Of a stretch of 20,927 bases of DNA, positions 8,445 through 15,528 are shown piece after piece. The stretch spans positions 1 through 20,927 of the forward strand of contig CADBUD010000060.1 in assembly GCA_902797785.1 (NCBI GenBank). Direction: 5' to 3'. The DNA is from an uncultured Lachnospiraceae bacterium (GTDB taxonomy: Bacteria; Bacillota; Clostridia; Lachnospirales; Lachnospiraceae). Made by a program: the position numbers and the translations under genes. Position 1 is the first letter of the stretch. Each line of letters begins with the position of its first letter. Below the pieces are notes generated by a model. It was given only the letters and a program-made list of their open reading frames with translations. It did no database searches and was not told the DNA's origin.

Positions 8445-9599
8445 ATGTCAGACAGACTTCAGATTTATCATAAAGAAACTCCAATCTATCAGATTGTTTA
8501 TCAGGATTCTTTTTCTTCCCTTTTAGAGGAATGTCGGTTTCTTTCGATTTCTCAGCGGAAGGTCGGAATCATTACAGACAGCAAGGTGGATTCTCTTTAT
8601 GGAGATGAGGTCTGTTCTGTTTTTCAGGGAACTGCTCTGGCTGTCAAAAAATTCGTTTTTCCAATGGGTGAGGAGCATAAAAATCTTGAGATTGTTCAGC
8701 AAATTTATGCGTTTTTGATTCAGAACCATTTTGACCGAAAGGATCTTTTGATTGCATTGGGAGGCGGTGTTACCGGGGATATTACCGGGTTTTGCGCTGC
8801 TACCTATCTGCGGGGGATTGATTTTCTTCAGATTCCTACGACACTTTTGTCGCAGGTCGATAGTAGCATTGGCGGAAAGACCGGTGTTGATTTTTCCTGC
8901 TACAAAAATATGGTAGGTGCATTTTATCAGCCCAAGCTGGTCTATATGAATCTGTCTGTCTTAAAGACACTGGATGAGCGACAGTTCTTTTCAGGAATGG
9001 CTGAAATTATTAAGCATGGACTGATCAAGTCCAAAGAGTATTTTGTTTGGCTTAGAGAGCATAGGGCGCAGATTTCTGATAAGTCAGATTCTGACTTTTT
9101 TCTGATGGCGAAAAAAATGATATCCATGAGCTGTCAGATCAAGGGCGGTGTCGTAGAGCGGGATCAAAAGGAACAGGGAGAACGTGCCCTGCTGAATTTT
9201 GGACATACTCTGGGGCACGCAATAGAAAAGCAGATGAACTTTACTCTTACCCATGGAGAATGTGTTTCTCTTGGCATAGCGTCATCCTCCTATATCAGTT
9301 TTCAAAGAGGATGGATCACAGAAGAGGATTTTACCCTGATTCTAGACGTTTTGCGTTCCTATCAGCTTCCTGTTTCTTTTTCTTCCTGGTTAAAAGAAAC
9401 ATCCCTGACGGTTTCTCCTGATATTTTAGAACAGATGTCTGTTCCCAAAATCATTGAGGCTACCAAGTCTGATAAGAAAATGGAAGCTGGAAAAATTAAA
9501 TTTATTCTTTTACAGGAAATTGGTCATGCTGTGATTGATACCTCTGTTACGGAAGAGGAAATGCAAAAAGCATTAGCGTATATTGGCATCAGACCTTAG
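8445..9599 (+). CDS. aroB: 3-dehydroquinate synthase
   Basis: Second shikimate-pathway enzyme: converts DAHP to 3-dehydroquinate with NAD+ and a divalent metal. Motifs are complete: NAD-binding GGGVTGD (106-112), PTTLLSQVDSSIGGKTGVD region (131-149), GMAEIIKHG (metal ligand Glu187) and NFGHTLGHAIE (His254), with His270 in THGEC. I chose the ATG at 8445 (384 residues) because AAAGGA lies 8 bases upstream. A TTG at 8403 overlapping the sepF stop would add 14 residues, lacks a good site, and makes the protein longer than the usual ~360. Codons are richer in TTT/TCT/CTT than in sepF. No other shikimate gene is present; it occupies the place usually taken by ylmH and divIVA. Confidence 0.93.
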   Translation: MSDRLQIYHKETPIYQIVYQDSFSSLLEECRFLSISQRKVGIITDSKVDSLYGDEVCSVFQGTALAVKKFVFPMGEEHKNLEIVQQIYAFLIQNHFDRKDLLIALGGGVTGDITGFCAATYLRGIDFLQIPTTLLSQVDSSIGGKTGVDFSCYKNMVGAFYQPKLVYMNLSVLKTLDERQFFSGMAEIIKHGLIKSKEYFVWLREHRAQISDKSDSDFFLMAKKMISMSCQIKGGVVERDQKEQGERALLNFGHTLGHAIEKQMNFTLTHGECVSLGIASSSYISFQRGWITEEDFTLILDVLRSYQLPVSFSSWLKETSLTVSPDILEQMSVPKIIEATKSDKKMEAGKIKFILLQEIGHAVIDTSVTEEEMQKALAYIGIRP

Positions 9600-9613
9600 G
9601 AGAAGTAGGGATT

Positions 9614-10099
9614 ATGACAAAAAGAGTTCAAGTATTTTTTGGAATTTGCATGACATCGTTTTTGATATTGATAGATCAGCTGACAAAATACTTTGCTTCC
9701 CAGCAGTTAAAGGAAGGAGAATATCCAATTATTCCAGAGATTTTTTCTTTGACTTATCTTGAAAATCACGGAGCTGCTTTTGGGATTCTTCAAGGAAAGA
9801 AATTTTTCCTTGTTCTGATTGCCATCGTTGTTTTTTTTGTTCTGGCCTTTCTATATGTTCGTCTGCCAGAAGGGAAACGTTTTCATTTGCTGCGGATTTT
9901 GATTATTTTTTTGTCAGCCGGAGCAATTGGAAATATGATCGATCGTATCCTTCATGGATATGTCATCGATTTTTTCAATGTCTTTATCATTCATTTTCCG
10001 ATTTTTAATGTTGCGGATATTTATGTGACTTTAGCCTCGATTGTTTTGGTATTATCCATGTTTTTTTATTATAAAGAAGAGGATTTTCATTTTATTTAG
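9614..10099 (+). CDS. lspA: Lipoprotein signal peptidase (signal peptidase II)
   Basis: 161-residue integral membrane aspartyl protease that removes signal peptides from diacylglyceryl-modified prolipoproteins. Four membrane segments are visible (about 8-24, 62-82, 92-111, 133-152). The catalytic aspartates are Asp110 in GNMIDR and Asp135 in FNVADIYV; the NHGAAFG motif (51-57) is present. Length is normal. AGGAGAAG lies just upstream of the ATG, 14 bases after aroB. It precedes an rluD-type gene, as in many Firmicutes. Confidence 0.96.
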   Translation: MTKRVQVFFGICMTSFLILIDQLTKYFASQQLKEGEYPIIPEIFSLTYLENHGAAFGILQGKKFFLVLIAIVVFFVLAFLYVRLPEGKRFHLLRILIIFLSAGAIGNMIDRILHGYVIDFFNVFIIHFPIFNVADIYVTLASIVLVLSMFFYYKEEDFHFI

Positions 10100-10152
10100 G
10101 AACGGTGCGAAAAATAAAGAATCCTTTTCTGGAAAGTGTTTGGGAAGTATTT

Positions 10153-11070
10153 ATGAAGGATTCAGAAAAACATTTTTTGCTTGTTCATGAGAATGATTCG
10201 GGGGAACGACTGGATAAATATATATCTGGTCAGTTCCCTTCTTTTGCTCGTTCTTATATACAAAAGCTTTTAAAAGACGGGAAAATTACGGTTTCTCAAA
10301 AAGCAGTAAAGGCGAGCTATAAAATCAAAACAGGAGATGAGATTTCGATTACGATTCCTCCGGCTGTAGATCCGGAAATTCTCCCTGAAGATATTCCTTT
10401 GGACATATTATATGAAGATTCCGAGCTTTTGATTGTAAATAAGCCGAAAAATATGGTGGTACATCCATCCGCAGGTCATTATGAGCACACTTTGGTCAAT
10501 GCCGTCCTGTTTCATTGTCAAGGTGAATTGTCCGGCATCAATGGAGTAATGCGTCCGGGAATCGTACATCGAATTGATAAAGATACGACAGGGGCGCTAA
10601 TCGTATGCAAAACAGATCTATCTCATGAAAAAATTGCGGAACAGCTTAAAGTACATTCCTCTGTCAGAAAATACCGTGCTATTGTCCACGGCAGGTTACG
10701 GAACGATGGCGTGATCGATCTTCCCATTGGCAGACATCCAATCGACCGGAAAAAGATGGCTGTCAATTATAAAAACGGAAAATCTGCAGTGACACACTAT
10801 CACATTCTGGAAACGTTTCAAAAATATACTTATCTGGAATGCCAGCTTGAAACCGGACGTACACATCAAATTCGTGTTCATATGAGCCATATGGGACATC
10901 CAATTCTGGGAGATGAAGTATATGGTCCTTCCAAATGTCCTATTTCAAATCTGGAGGGACAGACTCTTCATGCTGAAATGATTGGTTTTTTGCATCCAAA
11001 AACAGGAAAATATATGGAATTTCATGCACCTTTGCCGGATTATTTTGTCCGTCTATTACAGATTCTTTAA
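10153..11070 (+). CDS. RluD/YlyB-type 23S rRNA pseudouridine synthase
   Basis: RluA-family pseudouridine synthase with an N-terminal S4 RNA-binding domain (about 19-66) and the catalytic signature HRIDKDTTG, with catalytic Asp142, followed by RKYRAIVHG and ETGRTHQIRVH. I use the ATG at 10153 (305 residues, typical length, GGGAAG 5 bases upstream). A GTG at 10105 is in frame and adds 16 residues, but its AGGA is only 3 bases away. The gene directly follows lspA, the conserved lspA-ylyB order, and is last in the operon; a terminator lies 12 bases after the stop. The target uridine cannot be told from sequence alone. Confidence 0.93.
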   Translation: MKDSEKHFLLVHENDSGERLDKYISGQFPSFARSYIQKLLKDGKITVSQKAVKASYKIKTGDEISITIPPAVDPEILPEDIPLDILYEDSELLIVNKPKNMVVHPSAGHYEHTLVNAVLFHCQGELSGINGVMRPGIVHRIDKDTTGALIVCKTDLSHEKIAEQLKVHSSVRKYRAIVHGRLRNDGVIDLPIGRHPIDRKKMAVNYKNGKSAVTHYHILETFQKYTYLECQLETGRTHQIRVHMSHMGHPILGDEVYGPSKCPISNLEGQTLHAEMIGFLHPKTGKYMEFHAPLPDYFVRLLQIL

Positions 11071-11082
11071 TTGGTTTCTCAG

Positions 11083-11106
11083 AGTGCTTTTTCAAAGCGC
11101 TTATTT
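11083..11106 (+). terminator. Terminator between converging operons
   Basis: AGTGCTTT (11083-11090), loop TTC, AAAGCGCT (11094-11101) with one G-T pair, then TATTTT. It ends the rex-to-rluD operon. The complementary strand is also A/T flanked and may stop the minus-strand gene ending at 11112. Confidence 0.7.
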
Positions 11107-11111
11107 TCGGG

Positions 11112-12536
11112 TCATTTTTCTTGGAAATTCAACCATTTGATGTATTTTTCATGAAATTCCGTCAAATCGGTCAGAGATATTTCTTTTGTCTTTTTCTGAA
11201 TGTGTTCAACGGTTTCTTCTCTGTTTTTCATGATAGAAAAAATCTTTGCTCCGGTCAAGGAAGCATTTCCAAGAATGGTGATTCTCTCTATGATTTTCTC
11301 TGAAAAAATTCCAATATTGGAGGCAGCATAAAGATCCAGGCAGCTTCCAAATCCCCCGGCGATATAAAATTGTGCTAAATCATCCCAAGCCAGGTTGGCA
11401 CTGGATAGAAGGAGCTCTATTGCGGTACGGATGGCGGCTTTTGCCATCTGAAGTTCCCGGATATCTTTTTGCGTAATGATGATTTTTCTGTCCTTGTCTA
11501 GTGGAAATCCCTGCTGAAAGTATGCATCAATAAGCGTTCCGTTTTCATCAATCAGCTTTTTATCTTTCAGAAAGGAGAGAAGAGAAAGATAACCTGTTCC
11601 ACAGATTCCCATAGGAGGTCTGTCTTGAATCGTAAGAAGCTGCAGCTGGTGATCTGCAGTTTTTGTGGAAATACGGTATACCGCGCCAGGAATACTTCCG
11701 GTTCCACAGGAAAGATTTCCGCCTTCAAAAGCCGGTCCCGCGGAAGTAGAAGAGACAAAATAGGTGTCATGATGGTATAATACTAATTCTCCGTTTGTTC
11801 CCAGATCTAATAGCAGAAATGGAACAGAGGAAGGGTGATGCTGCATTTGCAGAACAAAAAGATCCGACATAATGTCTCCTCCAACAAAAGGAGCAAGTGG
11901 CGGAAGCAAAAAGATGGGAACTGAAAATCCTAGCTGTGGAAACAGTTGTTGGGAATCTGTCTGCTGCAAATGTGTTTCCTGGACATAAAATGGAGAAGAG
12001 GCAAACCCGTCACAGGACCAGTCCATCAACAGATGAATCATCGGCGCATTTCCGGAAATGACAATTTCCTTCACTGCCGTACGTGAAATCCCTGAGGTGA
12101 CGAGCAGGGATTGAATCCCACGAAAAAGATCCCTTCGAATCAAGACGGCCAGTTTTTTATGATTTCCCTCCATAGAGCTTTGAATCCTTGAAATAATATC
12201 TTTTCCATAGCTAATTTGATGATTGATGGAGGAAAATAGCTCTACCGTATCAAAATGATTTATATTCCAAAGCTCTATCACCAAGGTGGTTGTTCCAATA
12301 TCAATGGCTATGGAATATTCTTTGTTCTTTGTGCTTTGTTTTTTTTTGTCTTTATTGATATTTAGTGGATTAGCAAAATCCGAATGACTTGTCTCTACAA
12401 AAATATCCTCGGATTCCGAAGAATCTGGAATTTTTAAGGAACACGGCGTTTTACATATGGCGCATGGCAAATGCCTGGAATTGGTTTTTCCACATGGTGA
12501 AACATAGATGGAAGCCATGGAAGTGGAAATTGTCAT
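11112..12536 (-). CDS. ASKHA/DUF4445 (RACo-like) protein with short Cys-bearing N terminus
   Basis: 474 residues. From about residue 74 the protein is an ASKHA-fold ATPase of the RACo/DUF4445 group, which reductively activates corrinoid or other redox proteins. Visible motifs are the phosphate loop DIGTTTLV (79-86), second DLGTNGELVLY and GICGTGYLSLL. Full-length RACo-type proteins (about 600 residues) carry an N-terminal [2Fe-2S] ferredoxin domain. Here only about 70 residues precede the ASKHA domain, with Cys at 15, 25, 28 and 32 in the pattern C-x9-C-x2-C-x3-C, followed by a Ser/Glu/Lys linker. The ATG has AAAGGA 10 bases upstream; the frame is closed by a stop at 12561-12563, so no longer N terminus exists here. 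No corrinoid protein or methyltransferase is nearby; its partner is unknown. Confidence 0.82.
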   Translation of the reverse strand: MTISTSMASIYVSPCGKTNSRHLPCAICKTPCSLKIPDSSESEDIFVETSHSDFANPLNINKDKKKQSTKNKEYSIAIDIGTTTLVIELWNINHFDTVELFSSINHQISYGKDIISRIQSSMEGNHKKLAVLIRRDLFRGIQSLLVTSGISRTAVKEIVISGNAPMIHLLMDWSCDGFASSPFYVQETHLQQTDSQQLFPQLGFSVPIFLLPPLAPFVGGDIMSDLFVLQMQHHPSSVPFLLLDLGTNGELVLYHHDTYFVSSTSAGPAFEGGNLSCGTGSIPGAVYRISTKTADHQLQLLTIQDRPPMGICGTGYLSLLSFLKDKKLIDENGTLIDAYFQQGFPLDKDRKIIITQKDIRELQMAKAAIRTAIELLLSSANLAWDDLAQFYIAGGFGSCLDLYAASNIGIFSEKIIERITILGNASLTGAKIFSIMKNREETVEHIQKKTKEISLTDLTEFHEKYIKWLNFQEK

Positions 12537-12558
12537 AGGGGGAGAGTCCTTTCTCTGT

Positions 12559-12604
12559 CCCTACAACTATTCGCAAAAGACAACTTTAACGAAAAGTTGT
12601 AGGG
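12559..12604 (-). promoter_or_regulatory. Competing hairpins in the leader of the DUF4445 gene
   Basis: A perfect 10-bp inverted repeat, CCCTACAACT (12559-12568) and AGTTGTAGGG (12595-12604), encloses ACAACTTT (12580-12587), which pairs with AAAGTTGT (12593-12600) in an 8-bp hairpin. The two structures share 12595-12600, so they exclude each other. On the minus strand the small hairpin comes first and is followed by CTTTT. The arrangement is attenuator-like, but it could instead be a palindromic repeat. It ends about 22 bases before the DUF4445 start. Confidence 0.5.
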
Positions 12605-12706
12605 CTATTTTGTTTGTTTCTCACTATTTTTGTTTAGCAGATTTTGTTTGATTGATTTTGTCGTTTGAGCGATTTTGTCTGGTTACTTCTGGGTCAGGGG
12701 TTATTT

Positions 12707-14185
12707 CTATTTTTCCGGAGTTTGCTTTTTTGAAGTTTGTTTTTCCAGCGTTTGTTTTTCTGGCGTTTGTTTTTCTGGCGTTTGTTTTTCTGGCGTTTGT
12801 GTTTGTTTTTCCGGCGTTTGCTTTTGTGTTTTTAGATAGATTAGTTTCTTTTGGACCTCATCATAATAATTGACCTGCTCATAATCCGCGGAATGTAGAG
12901 GCAGTTGTTTTTTCTTTAAAAAATGCTCCAAAACATCATTAAAGATGTAAGAAATGACCGCCCATGTCGGTACGCCAATGATCATGCCAACGATTCCCCA
13001 AAGCCCGCCGAACAATAAAATAGAAAACAAGACCCAGAATGCAGATAATCCGGTGCTGTCTCCTAAGATTTTCGGACCAATGATATTTCCATCAATCTGC
13101 TGAAGAATCAAAATAAAAATGATAAAATACAGACCTTTCAAGGGATTGACCAAGAGAATCAGCAGCGCACTTGGAATTGCTCCTAAGTATGGTCCAAAAA
13201 ATGGAATGACATTCGTTACACCAACAATCACGCTGACCAGTAAGGTATAGGGCATATTCATACAGGTCAGTGCAATAAATGTCAAAAGGCCGATAATCAG
13301 AGAATCTACCAGCTTTCCACTGATAAATCCACCAAAAATTTCATGTGTTTTCCGTGTCAGGCATAAAAGATAATTGGCTGTGGATGGCTTGGTCAGCGAA
13401 TAAAGAATCCGTTTTCCCTGCCCAATGAAGTTTTCTTTCCCGGATAAAATATAAATTGAAACAATAATACCAATGACAAAATTCAGCAGGATCTTTAAGA
13501 CGGTAAAGACGCTGTTTGTCAAGGTAGAAAAAACGTTTCCCACGTTGGTCAGGATCCCGCCAACACCATTCTGGGTCGGAAGGAGGTCTGATAATTTTGT
13601 TTTCATCCAATGCGTAAAGGTGTTGGTCAAATCATCCAAGGTATTTGGTAATGACTTAGCAATCGTTTTATTTTTCAGGATGGACTGATCGCTTTCCAAA
13701 TAATTGATCAGGCGCTGTTCGTATTTGGTAATCTCGCTTGGAATAGTTTTTACAACATTTGAAATGCTGGTATTTAATCCTGGTATGATCATAAACATCA
13801 GGATACTGATAATGGAGATCATAAAAATAACTGCAAGGATGATGCTGAGGCCGCGGGAAAACTTTTTTGCTTTATCCGGTTTTTTAAACACCCGCTGAAA
13901 AAGCCGGATAAAGTTTTTTTCTAAAAAAACAACAATAGGATTTAATAGATAGGCAATTACAATACCAAAAATAATGGGCTGAAGAATCCCAAATACCAAT
14001 TTAAAAAAAGAGCTTAATCCCTGAAAACGAAAAATCAGGAAAAAAACAATAATACTGGCTGTAATGACCAAAAAGGCCATCAAAGCTGTGATCATGATTT
14101 TTTTGTTTTTCTCCAGGGAGAGATACCGCATTTTAGAATCATTCGCTCTGCTTTCTCCCCTCTTCTCTTCTCTTTGAACTTCCAT
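12707..14185 (-). CDS. AI-2E family (PerM-like) membrane protein with repeat tail
   Basis: 492 residues. The body (about 28-430) is a multi-pass PF01594 membrane protein; hydrophobic segments include 30-52, 63-83 and 112-136, with further ones in the second half (GVTNVIPFFGPYLGAIPSALL region) that is typical of the family. Members export varied substrates, so the autoinducer-2 name does not fix the substrate. The last ~40 residues are a hydrophilic tail built from QTPEK-like pentamers, encoded by 15-bp DNA repeats, and absent from typical members. GGGAGG five bases before the ATG supports the start; a second in-frame Met is residue 19. No clear terminator lies after the stop, so the DUF4445 gene 170 bases on may be partly co-transcribed. 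Confidence 0.9.
   Translation of the reverse strand: MEVQREEKRGESRANDSKMRYLSLEKNKKIMITALMAFLVITASIIVFFLIFRFQGLSSFFKLVFGILQPIIFGIVIAYLLNPIVVFLEKNFIRLFQRVFKKPDKAKKFSRGLSIILAVIFMISIISILMFMIIPGLNTSISNVVKTIPSEITKYEQRLINYLESDQSILKNKTIAKSLPNTLDDLTNTFTHWMKTKLSDLLPTQNGVGGILTNVGNVFSTLTNSVFTVLKILLNFVIGIIVSIYILSGKENFIGQGKRILYSLTKPSTANYLLCLTRKTHEIFGGFISGKLVDSLIIGLLTFIALTCMNMPYTLLVSVIVGVTNVIPFFGPYLGAIPSALLILLVNPLKGLYFIIFILILQQIDGNIIGPKILGDSTGLSAFWVLFSILLFGGLWGIVGMIIGVPTWAVISYIFNDVLEHFLKKKQLPLHSADYEQVNYYDEVQKKLIYLKTQKQTPEKQTQTPEKQTPEKQTPEKQTLEKQTSKKQTPEK
12721..12816 (-). repeat. 15-bp minisatellite in the AI-2E gene 3' end
   Basis: On the plus strand the unit is TTTGTTTTTCTGGCG. Three perfect copies run from 12751 to 12795, preceded by variant units at 12721-12735 and 12736-12750. 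A 6-base interruption (12796-12801) and another unit (12802-12816, TTTGTTTTTCCGGCG) follow. Because 15 is a multiple of 3, copy-number change would keep the frame. Each unit codes for a five-residue (T/L/S)EKQ-type step in the protein tail. Confidence 0.9.
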
Positions 14186-14227
14186 TTTTTCCTCCCGATA
14201 TCATTCAATGTGTTTACTGTATCTCTC

Positions 14228-14259
14228 ATGAACAAAATAGCCTTCCGTTTTTTGTTCAT
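14228..14259. repeat. Hairpin element B (conserved loop)
   Basis: A perfect 10-bp stem, ATGAACAAAA (14228-14237) with TTTTGTTCAT (14250-14259), holds a 12-base loop TAGCCTTCCGTT. It lies 43 bases upstream of the AI-2E start. The element at 18530-18563 has nearly the same loop but a different, still paired stem. It is not followed by a terminator-like T run on the plus strand. Confidence 0.65.
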
Positions 14260-14321
14260 AACTTTATCTTATCATAGTACCCGTTTTTTTTCCAGTTTAT
14301 TTCTGTTACATTTGAATTGAT

Positions 14322-14353
14322 TTGACTTTTTCTTCCTTAGGGATTACTATAAT
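14322..14353 (+). promoter_or_regulatory. Candidate promoter of the recombinase gene
   Basis: TTGACT (14322-14327) and a perfect TATAAT (14348-14353) with a 20-base spacer. The spacer is too long for an ordinary sigma-A promoter and similar to that of MerR-type activated promoters. The spacer contains a weak TTCCTTAGGGA near-palindrome. Transcription would start near 14360. Confidence 0.5.
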
Positions 14354-14365
14354 TATTAGGAAACG

Positions 14366-14385
14366 TTTTGACCCCAACATCATAA
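14366..14385. repeat. TTTTGACCCCAACATCAT motif, copy 1
   Basis: Matches 18471-18490 at 18 of 20 positions. Here it lies just downstream of the -10 of the recombinase promoter and 22 bases before the recombinase start codon. Its role is unknown. Confidence 0.6.
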
Positions 14386-14407
14386 CAAATATTTTATGGA
14401 GGTTTTT

Positions 14408-15484
14408 ATGGGAACCCACGCATACCAAAATCAAATTGCGATTGAAAATGAAAAAAAACTTCGAAATGTCTTAGATACCCTGCCGAAATTCTGCCGACAG
14501 TATTTTCGGGGAATCGAGCCTACGACGTCCTCCAGGACAAGAATTTCCTATGCCTATGATTTCCGCCTTTTTTTTGAATTTTTGCAGGAAAAAAATCCGG
14601 TATGTCGTAAAATGGAAATAACAGATCTTCCGATTTCTATTTTAGATCAGATCTGTCCTTCTGACATTGAGGAATATCTTGACTATTTAAAATATTATAA
14701 AAAAGAGGGGAAGATTCATACTAATGATGAACGGGGACGGATGCGCAAGCTCTCTTCTCTGCGCAGCTTATACAACTATTTTTTCCGGATGGAGCTGATT
14801 GAGAAAAACCCTGCCTCCATTGTTCCTATGCCAAAGCTTCATCAAAAGAACATCACGCGGCTGGATGTAGACGAAGTCGCGGTTCTGCTCGATGAAGTAG
14901 AATCTGGTGAGAAGCTGACAAAGAAACAGCAGGATTTTCACGAAAAGACCAGAGTTCGCGATCTGGCGCTTCTGACTCTTTTGCTAGGGACAGGAATCCG
15001 TGTCTCAGAATGTGTCGGTCTGGATCTGAATGATGTTGATTTTAGGAATAATGGAATCCGGATCATTCGAAAAGGAGGCAGCGAAGTCGTAGTTTACTTT
15101 GGAGAGGAAGTCGAAGAAGCGCTTCGGAATTATTTGGAGGAAAGAAAACAGGTCATTCCTGTCGAAGGACATGAAAATGCGCTTTTCCTTTCGCTGCAGA
15201 GAAAACGTATCGGCGTCCGGTCAGTAGAAAATCTGGTCAAAAAATATTCCCAGCTTGTCACGACCATCAAAAAAATCACACCACATAAGCTCCGGAGCAC
15301 CTATGGAACCAGCCTATACCGGGAAACGGGAGATATTTATCTGGTCGCTGACGTGCTGGGACATAAAGACGTAAATACCACGCGAAAGCACTATGCCGCT
15401 CTAGAGGATGACCGCCGTCGAAGCGCCGCCAATGTTGTAAAGCTGCGGGAAAAGAAAACGGACGAAAATGGAACGATCCGTTGA
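14408..15484 (+). CDS. Tyrosine recombinase (XerC/XerD-like integrase)
   Basis: 358-residue site-specific recombinase. The N-terminal SAM-like core-binding domain spans about 20-145, the catalytic domain about 150-340. All catalytic residues are present: Arg198 (GTGIRVSE), Lys222 (IIRKGG), His293 and Arg296 (HKLR), His319 (LGHKD) and nucleophile Tyr329 (RKHYA). It is longer than the ~300 residues of chromosomal XerC/D, and has no phage-integrase arm-binding domain. GGAGG five bases upstream supports the ATG at 14408 rather than the in-frame ATG at 14396, which is itself part of that site. No other mobile-element genes adjoin it. It is probably a resident Xer-type or DNA-inverting enzyme; the natural site is unknown. 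A diverged copy of the terminal repeat follows its stop by two bases. Confidence 0.9.
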   Translation: MGTHAYQNQIAIENEKKLRNVLDTLPKFCRQYFRGIEPTTSSRTRISYAYDFRLFFEFLQEKNPVCRKMEITDLPISILDQICPSDIEEYLDYLKYYKKEGKIHTNDERGRMRKLSSLRSLYNYFFRMELIEKNPASIVPMPKLHQKNITRLDVDEVAVLLDEVESGEKLTKKQQDFHEKTRVRDLALLTLLLGTGIRVSECVGLDLNDVDFRNNGIRIIRKGGSEVVVYFGEEVEEALRNYLEERKQVIPVEGHENALFLSLQRKRIGVRSVENLVKKYSQLVTTIKKITPHKLRSTYGTSLYRETGDIYLVADVLGHKDVNTTRKHYAALEDDRRRSAANVVKLREKKTDENGTIR

Positions 15485-15486
15485 TT

Positions 15487-15525
15487 CGTTACGATTTACA
15501 ATGCTGCTGTTCATCGCAGCAAAAT
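15487..15525 (+). repeat. Degenerate third copy of the terminal-repeat core
   Basis: Aligns without gaps to the first 39 bases of the right terminal repeat (20855 onward) at about 32 of 39 positions, counted by eye. It contains TGCTGC/GCAGCA, a 6-bp stem with an 8-base loop. It fills nearly all of the 44-base gap between two converging genes, so it may help end transcription from both sides. The base GATT just upstream is shared with 20851. Confidence 0.7.
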
Positions 15526-15528
15526 CAT

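Noticed and set aside
10105..10152. GTG start of the pseudouridine synthase
   Set aside because: Ribosome binding site spacing is too short and the ATG at 10153 gives the usual ~305-residue length beginning just before the S4 domain.
12721..12816. Possible CRISPR-like array
   Set aside because: Units are 15 bp and directly adjacent with no unique spacers, and they keep the reading frame of the AI-2E gene.
12652..12873. Plus-strand ORF with FLAFVF repeats, looking like a small hydrophobic membrane protein
   Set aside because: It is the antisense shadow of the 15-bp minisatellite in the AI-2E gene; it has no ribosome binding site and its repeats follow from the DNA repeats.
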